NCBI GenBank assembly: GCA_039931615.1
Contig: JBDTRR010000004.1
Location: 114,901-178,900, forward strand
Reading direction: 5' to 3'
Length of the DNA stretch: 64,000 bases
Source of the DNA: JAHFUI01 sp039931615
Lineage (GTDB): Bacteria > Acidobacteriota > Vicinamibacteria > Vicinamibacterales > CAVVIG01
Below, piece after piece: positions 59,326-64,000 of the stretch. Within the stretch, counting starts at the first letter, position 1. Each line of letters begins with the position of its first letter. The translations under genes and the position numbers were made by a program. The notes below the pieces were generated by a model. It had not been told where the DNA came from, made no database searches, and saw only the letters and a list, made by a program, of their open reading frames with translations.

Positions 59326-60279
59326 TCACGCCGCGGCGTAGTAGAAATACTTGCGCGCGATCTGATCGCCGATGTGGCGGCAGGTCCGCTGCACGTCGCG
59401 CAGGAAGTCGTGCAGGCCGCGATCGAAGATGTCCTCGACGCGGTCGTAGCGCAGCGTCTCGTGCAGCTTGCCGGTCAGCCGCTCCGCCTCGTTGGCGTAG
59501 GTGCCGGGCGCGGCCAGGCTGATCGCCTGGAGCGATGCCTGCAGCTCGGCGATATTGAAGCGGATCGATCGTGGCAGGCTGGGATGCAGGATCAGCAGCT
59601 GGGCGACCCGGCGCGGCTCGATGCTGGAATGAAACTCGCGCCGGTACATCTCGTAGGCCGCCACCGACTTGAGCACCGCCATCCACTGGTGGTGATCCGG
59701 CTGGTGCTCGGTCCGCCCTTCGAGCAGCGTGTGATATTCGACGTCGACGATCCGGGCGGTCTTCTCCGCCCGTTCGAGCGCCCGGCCGGCGCGCAGGAAC
59801 TGCCAGCCTTCGTCGTGAGTCAAGGTGTCGTCGGCGACGCCGCGGAACTGATGGCTGGAGAACTTGACTTCGTTGCAGAAGCGATGCGGGCCGGCCAGCA
59901 GCTCGGATCCGGCGCGGAAGCCCCGGATGCGGTGATAGAAGCTGTTGACGTCCTCCCAGAGCTCGCGCGAGATGCGGTCGCGGATGGTCCGGGCGTTTTC
60001 CCGGACCCGGGCGATGCAGCCGACGACCGAATTGGGGTTGTCTTCGCGGAAGCCGAGGAACTCGAATACCGTCTGCGGCGTGGCGTCGCCGTAGAGTTCG
60101 AAAAACCGCTCGTGCTCACCGCTCATCCGGATGATCGAATCCCAGCGCAGCAGGTAGGTCTGCTGCGACTGTTCGAGCAGCGTGTGGAAGTGGACGTCGA
60201 GCAGCCGGGCGGTTTCTTCCGCCCGCTCCATGTAGCGCCCCATCCAGAACAGCGATTCGGCGATCCGCGACAGCATCAT
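59326..60279 (-). CDS. Alpha-E domain protein
   Basis: 317 residues, almost all helical. The N-terminus MMLSRIAESLFWMGRYMERAEETAR is the signature of the alpha-E domain, followed by LRWDSIIRMSGEHERFFELY, CIARVRENARTIRDRISREL and MAVLKSVAAYEMYRRE. It overlaps the ATP-grasp gene by four bases and ends 28 bases before the transglutaminase. The trio is conserved across bacteria and is thought to make or modify a peptide. The alpha-E protein's own activity is unknown. Confidence 0.92.
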   Translation of the reverse strand: MMLSRIAESLFWMGRYMERAEETARLLDVHFHTLLEQSQQTYLLRWDSIIRMSGEHERFFELYGDATPQTVFEFLGFREDNPNSVVGCIARVRENARTIRDRISRELWEDVNSFYHRIRGFRAGSELLAGPHRFCNEVKFSSHQFRGVADDTLTHDEGWQFLRAGRALERAEKTARIVDVEYHTLLEGRTEHQPDHHQWMAVLKSVAAYEMYRREFHSSIEPRRVAQLLILHPSLPRSIRFNIAELQASLQAISLAAPGTYANEAERLTGKLHETLRYDRVEDIFDRGLHDFLRDVQRTCRHIGDQIARKYFYYAAA

Positions 60280-61751
60280 GTGTCACCCCGCAATACCCAG
60301 GTGTCCTTGCTGCCGCCGCCCTGCGACGAGTTCACCACCATCGAATCGGCCTTGAGTGCGACCCGGGTCAGCCCGCCCGGCACGATGATCACCTTGTCGC
60401 CGTCGTAGAGGCAGTAGGGACGCAGATCGACGTGCCGTCCCTCGATCCGGCCGGTGGCCGGGTCGTAGGACGGCACCCGCGACAGCGGGATCACCGGCTG
60501 CGCGATGTAGTTGCGGGGATCGGCGCGGACGCGGACGCGGAATTCGTCGATCGCGCTCTTGCTGGCCCACGGGCCCATCAGCATGCCGTAACCGCCCGAC
60601 TCGCCGACCGCCTTGACCACCAGCTGGTCGAGATGATCCGACACGTAGGACAGGTCGGCCGGCCGGGAGCACAGGTAGGTGTCGACGTTGCGCAGGACCT
60701 GCTCTTCGCCGAGGTAGTACTTGATGATCTCGGGCACGTAGGCGTAGATCGCCTTGTCGTCGGCGATGCCGTTGCCGATCGCATTGGCCAGGGCGACGTT
60801 GCCGGCGCGGTAGGCCGACATCAGGCCGGGTACGCCAAGCAGCGAGTCGGGCCGGAACGCGATCGGATCGAGGAACTCGTCGTCGACGCGGCGGTAGATC
60901 ACGTCGACCCGGGTCAGGCCGCGAATCGTCTTCATGTAGACGACGTCGGCGTCGACGATCAGGTCGCGGCTCTCGACCAGCTCGATGCCCATCTGCTGGG
61001 CCAGGAAGCTGTGCTCGAAATAGGCGCTGTTGTGCGCCCCCGGGGTCAGCGTCACCACGACCGGATCGCCGGAGCGCGGCGAGATCGCCCGCAGGATCTG
61101 GAACAGCTCGGCCGGATAGTGGTGCACCGGCAGCACCTCCTGCCGCAGGAACGCCCGCGGAAACATCCGGGTCATCACCAGGCGGTTCTCGAGCACGTAG
61201 GAGACGCCGCTCGGCGTGCGGACATTGTCTTCGAGCACCAGGAACTCGCTGGTCGACGAATCGCGGACCAGGTCGATGCCGGCGATGTGGGTGTAGATGC
61301 CGCGGGGCACGTTGACGCCGATCATCTCGCGCCGGAAGTGGCGGCACGACAGCACCAGCGAGCGCGGCACGACGCGATCCTTGAGGATCCGCTGCGGCCC
61401 GTAGATATCCTGGAGGAACAGGTTGAGCGCGATCACCCGCTGGGACAGCCCGCGCTCGATCCGATCCCAATCCGCTCTCGGCACGATGCGTGGCACCAGG
61501 TCGAACGGGAACAGCCGCTCGGTGCCGAGGCCGTCGTTGTAGACGGTGAAGGTGATGCCCTGGAGCAGGAACGCCAGATCGGCCAGGCGGCGGCACTCTT
61601 CGAACTGCGGCGTCCCCATCTGCGCCAGTTCGTCGAAGAACGGCACGCAGTGCGGCCGCGGTTCGCCGCCGCTGGTGAACATCTCGTCGTAGAAGATTCC
61701 GGGGTCGTAGCTGCCGAGCAAGCCGGCCGCCGTCACTTTGGATGGCTCCAT
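60276..61751 (-). CDS. Circularly permuted ATP-grasp enzyme
   Basis: 491 residues from the ATG at 61751, which has AGGGGA just upstream; an earlier in-frame ATG is less likely. Conserved segments: SYDPGIFYDEMFTSGGEPRP, YNDGLGTERLFPFDLVPRI, VLEDNVRTPSGVSYVLENR, VVVTLTPGAHNSAYFEHSFL, VVKAVGESGGYGMLMGPWAS and SMVVNSSQGGGSKDTWVL. This is the type 2 circularly permuted ATP-grasp that accompanies alpha-E and transglutaminase-like genes, predicted to form amide bonds from a carboxylate and an amine. It is the first gene of the operon (transcribed leftward). Confidence 0.93.
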   Translation of the reverse strand: MEPSKVTAAGLLGSYDPGIFYDEMFTSGGEPRPHCVPFFDELAQMGTPQFEECRRLADLAFLLQGITFTVYNDGLGTERLFPFDLVPRIVPRADWDRIERGLSQRVIALNLFLQDIYGPQRILKDRVVPRSLVLSCRHFRREMIGVNVPRGIYTHIAGIDLVRDSSTSEFLVLEDNVRTPSGVSYVLENRLVMTRMFPRAFLRQEVLPVHHYPAELFQILRAISPRSGDPVVVTLTPGAHNSAYFEHSFLAQQMGIELVESRDLIVDADVVYMKTIRGLTRVDVIYRRVDDEFLDPIAFRPDSLLGVPGLMSAYRAGNVALANAIGNGIADDKAIYAYVPEIIKYYLGEEQVLRNVDTYLCSRPADLSYVSDHLDQLVVKAVGESGGYGMLMGPWASKSAIDEFRVRVRADPRNYIAQPVIPLSRVPSYDPATGRIEGRHVDLRPYCLYDGDKVIIVPGGLTRVALKADSMVVNSSQGGGSKDTWVLRGDT

Positions 61752-61976
61752 GTTCCCCTGATGGTGCGACGCCTCGAGCCGGCCTGGTGGCATGATCGTA
61801 CGTGACACGCGCGCGGGCGACAACGTTTCTTCACGGGCGGGAGGAGCCCTCGGGAAATCGCTGCCGCGCCGCCGGCGCGCACGCCGGAGACAGCAAGAAC
61901 GACGCCAAGGACGAGCTGGCGGACGCTCGTTTTTCCCAGCAATCGAGCAGCCGAGGTGTGCGCCAGCCGTCATCGG

Positions 61977-61992
61977 TCAACATAATTGTTGA
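61977..61992. promoter_or_regulatory. Operator-like dyad TCAACA-taat-TGTTGA
   Basis: A perfect six-base inverted repeat with a four-base AT spacer, in the most AT-rich part of the divergent gap. Size and symmetry fit a homodimeric repressor site. Confidence 0.4.
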
Positions 61993-62003
61993 TAGGTTAC
62001 TAG

Positions 62004-62025
62004 ATAGCGACAGGAATGTCGCTAT
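62004..62025. promoter_or_regulatory. Operator-like dyad ATAGCGAC-aggaat-GTCGCTAT
   Basis: A perfect eight-base inverted repeat with a six-base spacer, 11 bases after the TCAACA dyad. It could be a second operator or an RNA hairpin in a leader. Confidence 0.45.
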
Positions 62026-62308
62026 GGTCTCCAAGCATACTTCGCCCGGTTTCCCGGCGCCAGCCGGCTCAACCGTCGCGCCAGGCCGACAAACGCGTGA
62101 CCCATCATCGACGTTCGTGTCGTCTCGCGGCGCGCCGGCGGCGCCGGCGGATGCCACCGACTGACGCGAGCGATCGGTCCGTCGCACCTCACGATCGATC
62201 CGGTTCGCCGCTGATTCGCGCCAGAATCACCGCGCCGCCGTCCGCCGCGCCGCACTGCGCGCGCCGGCTCTGTTCCCACCGGTCCCGTTCTTGCTCAAGC
62301 GCCGGTGG

Positions 62309-62965
62309 ATGAAGCAGTTTCCCGTGGTGATGACCGGCGCGCGCCGCGTCGTGGCGACGATTGTGTTGCTCACGCTCGGTGCGGCGTCCGCCGCGGCGCA
62401 GTCGCCCGCGCCCGCGCCGGCGGCGGACCCGGCGGCCGGATCGGGATCCCGCCAGTGCCCGACGGCCGACGCCGCGGCGCCGTCCGAGCGCGGCCCGCGT
62501 CTGCCCGACAGCATCCGGGTCGCGGAGGACCTCCGGCCGCGCCTGCACGCGATGCTGCTGAAGTCGGCGACGTTCCGATCGCAGTGCCGCCGCCTTGGCG
62601 AATCGCCGCAGCTCGATGTCCGCGTCAAGATCAACCTGGCGATGACCGGCCGCACCTACCGCGCCGTCACCAGGATCTGCCGTCAGCCGTCCGGCCGCAT
62701 CGTCGCGGCGATCGACCTTGCCCCCTACGGCGATCCGGCGGAATGGCTCGCCCACGAGTTCGAGCACCTGATCGAGCAGATCGAGGGCGTCAACCTGCCC
62801 GACCTCGAGCGGCGCCGCCAGGGCGCCTGGAAGTCGGGCAACCAGATGTTCGAGACCGAGCGCGCCGTGCGCATCGGCCGCCTGGTGTCTCGCGAAATGC
62901 GCGAGCCGGCGATGGCGGCGCCGGTTGGCGAGGCGGCCGCGCTGGCCCCGACGCACCTGCGCTGA
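62309..62965 (+). CDS. Small secreted protein with HEXXH motif (putative zincin)
   Basis: About 218 residues from the ATG at 62309; an upstream in-frame start at 62291 would add six residues. A hydrophobic export segment (VVATIVLLTLGAASAAAQ) is followed by a Pro/Ala-rich linker (SPAPAPAADPAAGSGS), then a domain containing RPRLHAMLLKSATFRSQC, LDVRVKINLAMTGRTYRAV, and WLAHEFEHLIEQIEGVNL. HEFEH fits the HEXXH zinc site, and an acidic FETERA segment about 35 residues later could supply the third ligand as in gluzincins. It would then be an exported metallopeptidase-like protein; activity is unproven. Confidence 0.7.
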   Translation: MKQFPVVMTGARRVVATIVLLTLGAASAAAQSPAPAPAADPAAGSGSRQCPTADAAAPSERGPRLPDSIRVAEDLRPRLHAMLLKSATFRSQCRRLGESPQLDVRVKINLAMTGRTYRAVTRICRQPSGRIVAAIDLAPYGDPAEWLAHEFEHLIEQIEGVNLPDLERRRQGAWKSGNQMFETERAVRIGRLVSREMREPAMAAPVGEAAALAPTHLR

Positions 62966-63062
62966 TTGTAATAACGGCCATATATGTCGACAGAATTGTA
63001 GTATCTCGTTCGGCGTGACGGCGCCGCGACGCGAATCTCGCGGCATTTTACCTCTGCCCCGA

Positions 63063-63078
63063 TGGTCCTGCTCTTGCT
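63063..63078 (+). promoter_or_regulatory. Candidate sigma-54 promoter (-24/-12)
   Basis: TGGTCCTGCTCTTGCT matches the sigma-54 consensus TGGCACG-N4-TTGCA with GG and GC exactly ten bases apart. It lies 52 bases upstream of the start of a sigma-54-dependent activator gene, which suggests autoregulation. Confidence 0.55.
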
Positions 63079-63129
63079 ATGGAGGCCGAACAACGTTCTT
63101 TCATCCTCTCTACCTACTGTCAGGCGAGC

Positions 63130-64000
63130 ATGTCGGATAATCAGATCTCTGGGACCCTTATGTCGCCAAGCACAGTCGCGAACTGGATGGAGCCGGCCGA
63201 GGAGCACGCCAGTGAAGTCAGGAAGCTGTCGACGCTGCTCGAAGCCAGCCAGGCCCTGTCGGCCACTCTCGATCTCGAAGCGGGCCTGCAGCGGGTGCTC
63301 GAGATCCTGGGGCGCCATCATGGCGCCGTGCGCAGCACGGTGGTGCTGCTGAACGAGCAGTCTGGCGACGTCGAGCTCCACGCTTCGGCCGGTGCCATCC
63401 CGCGCGGCAGGCAGGTGCGCTACGCCGTCGGCGAGGGCATCACCGGCCAGGTCGTCGCCACCGGCAAGCCGATTGTCGTGCCGCGCGTCAGCCGCGAGCC
63501 GAAGTTCCTGAGCCGGGCCGCCGAGCGGCCCGAGCTCGCCAAGCAGGAGCTGAGCTACATTTCCGCGCCGGTCACCCTCGAAGGCAAGACCGTCGGCGCG
63601 GTCGGCATCGATCTGATCTTCAAGCCGAACCGGGACTACCACCGGACGGTGAAGTTTCTCGGCGTCGTCGGCTCGATGATCGCGCAGGCGGTCCGGGTCC
63701 ACCGGCTGATCCAGGCCGACCGCCAGAAGCTGGTCGACGAGAACACGACGCTGCGCCTCGAGCTGAAGGAGCGCTACGACTTCTCGAACCTGGTCGGCAC
63801 CAGCGGCGCCATCCGCCAGGTCTACGAGCAGGTGGCGCAGGTCGCCCGTACCAACACTACGGTGCTGCTCCGGGGCGAGTCCGGCACCGGCAAGGAGCTG
63901 ATTGCCCACGCCATCCACTACAACTCGCCGCGCGCCAAGAAGCCCTTCATCAAGGTCAGCTGCGCGGCGCTGCCGCAGGACCTGATCGAGTCGGAGCTCT
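63130..64000 (+). CDS. NifA-like sigma-54-dependent transcriptional activator (3' end beyond window)
   Basis: The first 290 residues are visible, starting at the ATG at 63130. Residues about 25-190 form a GAF sensor domain (LSATLDLEAGLQRVLEILG, VGEGITGQVVATGKPIVVP, ISAPVTLEGKTVGAVGIDL). A linker helix leads to the AAA+ domain: FSNLVGTSGAIRQVYEQVAQ, Walker A GESGTGKELIAHAIHY, and CAALPQDLIESEL. This is the NifA/FhlA-type architecture that activates RNA polymerase carrying sigma-54 by ATP hydrolysis. The GAFTGA loop and DNA-binding region are beyond the edge. No nif gene is in view, so the name NifA-like reflects layout only. Confidence 0.9.
   Translation, partial: MSDNQISGTLMSPSTVANWMEPAEEHASEVRKLSTLLEASQALSATLDLEAGLQRVLEILGRHHGAVRSTVVLLNEQSGDVELHASAGAIPRGRQVRYAVGEGITGQVVATGKPIVVPRVSREPKFLSRAAERPELAKQELSYISAPVTLEGKTVGAVGIDLIFKPNRDYHRTVKFLGVVGSMIAQAVRVHRLIQADRQKLVDENTTLRLELKERYDFSNLVGTSGAIRQVYEQVAQVARTNTTVLLRGESGTGKELIAHAIHYNSPRAKKPFIKVSCAALPQDLIESEL

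Larger units (their letters stand above)
61752..62308. other. 557-base divergent intergenic region, no gene recognised
   Basis: This gap separates the ATP-grasp operon (leftward) from the HEXXH secreted protein (rightward), so it should hold both promoters. Open frames exist on both strands but have no motif or likely start. Two dyads stand out in an AT-rich patch: TCAACA-taat-TGTTGA (61977-61992) and ATAGCGAC-aggaat-GTCGCTAT (62004-62025). The rest shows nothing I can name. Confidence 0.6.

Noticed and set aside
63130..64000. Calling the activator nifA outright
   Set aside because: No nitrogenase genes are in view, and the GAF-AAA+ layout is shared by several sigma-54 activators.
1..64000. 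tRNA, rRNA and riboswitch genes
   Set aside because: I looked for cloverleaf arms, rRNA landmarks and common riboswitch cores in the gaps and saw none; a tRNAscan or Rfam run could still find one.

Overview
The window is GC-rich DNA with densely packed genes. It most resembles an Acidobacteriota genome, probably of the Vicinamibacteria type. This is an inference from gene families and style: a TonB-dependent receptor with an N-terminal carboxypeptidase-regulatory domain, a secreted 'CITRG...CHEGNYG' family in many copies, PQQ-type beta-propeller, SGNH and amidohydrolase secreted enzymes, and interspersed hairpin repeats. I found no rRNA, tRNA, CRISPR array, transposase or phage gene. Coding strand changes often, so the region is a mosaic of short operons rather than one large island.

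Layout. 1-1.25 kb (minus): start of an FAD-dependent oxidoreductase, preceded by a radical SAM enzyme. 1.3-4.06 kb (plus): membrane protein, NapH/NosR-type polyferredoxin membrane protein, small secreted or anchored protein. 4.2-6.5 kb: NatA/NatB-type ABC exporter. 6.55-7.09 kb: frameshifted NHL-repeat pseudogene. 7.3-10.4 kb: secreted PQQ-like propeller, GrpB-family protein, and an unusual fusion of a flavin split-barrel domain with a TIGR00027-type methyltransferase. 10.6-12.9 kb (minus): asparagine-synthase-like and ATP-grasp enzymes, overlapping by four bases. 13.2-18.7 kb: five tandem paralogues of an uncharacterised secreted family; a sixth copy lies at 55.1 kb. 18.9-25.9 kb: membrane protein, TonB-dependent receptor, acetyl/propionyl-CoA synthetase-like ligase and acrylyl-CoA reductase-like oxidoreductase. 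26.1-32.4 kb: secreted SGNH hydrolase, exported carboxymuconolactone-decarboxylase-like protein, exported amidohydrolase and a membrane/TPR protein. 32.5-35.7 kb: methyltransferase, YaeQ, glutathionyl-hydroquinone-reductase-like protein, exported metallo-beta-lactamase-fold protein. 35.85-39.45 kb: a tight operon of fluoroacetate-dehalogenase-like hydrolase, type II haloacid dehalogenase, RutE-like nitroreductase and allantoinase. 39.6-41.1 kb: unknown protein plus FkbM methyltransferase. 41.1-44.7 kb (minus): TonB-receptor-like barrel followed one base later by a PagL-like outer-membrane deacylase. 44.7-46.8 kb: ankyrin protein and two cyclophilins, one cytoplasmic and one exported. 46.8-53.2 kb: Tat-type amidase (minus), GlgB, MFS transporter and a secreted unknown. 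53.3-56.8 kb: EVE-domain protein, Mug glycosylase, FMN reductase, sixth secreted paralogue, YeiP/EfpL-type EF-P paralogue. 56.8-61.75 kb (minus): polytopic membrane protein, then the conserved trio transglutaminase / alpha-E / circularly permuted ATP-grasp. 62.3 kb to the end: small secreted protein with an HEXXH motif, then a NifA-like sigma-54 activator cut by the window edge.

The most striking non-gene feature is the intergenic DNA. At least fifteen hairpins of the form GTCCG-NNN-T..A-N'N'N'-CGGAC carry compensating changes in the inner triplet and flanks of CGTACGTAGTG and CCGTGATC. Heptamer AATT-type and octamer CACGAAAA-type tandem repeats also occur. Several repeats touch gene ends: one supplies the stop codon of mug, and others sit at the apparent 5' ends of mug and of the gene near 3.5 kb. 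The best candidates for undescribed biology are this repeat family, the tandem secreted family, the asparagine-synthase/ATP-grasp pair and the dehalogenase-nitroreductase-allantoinase operon.
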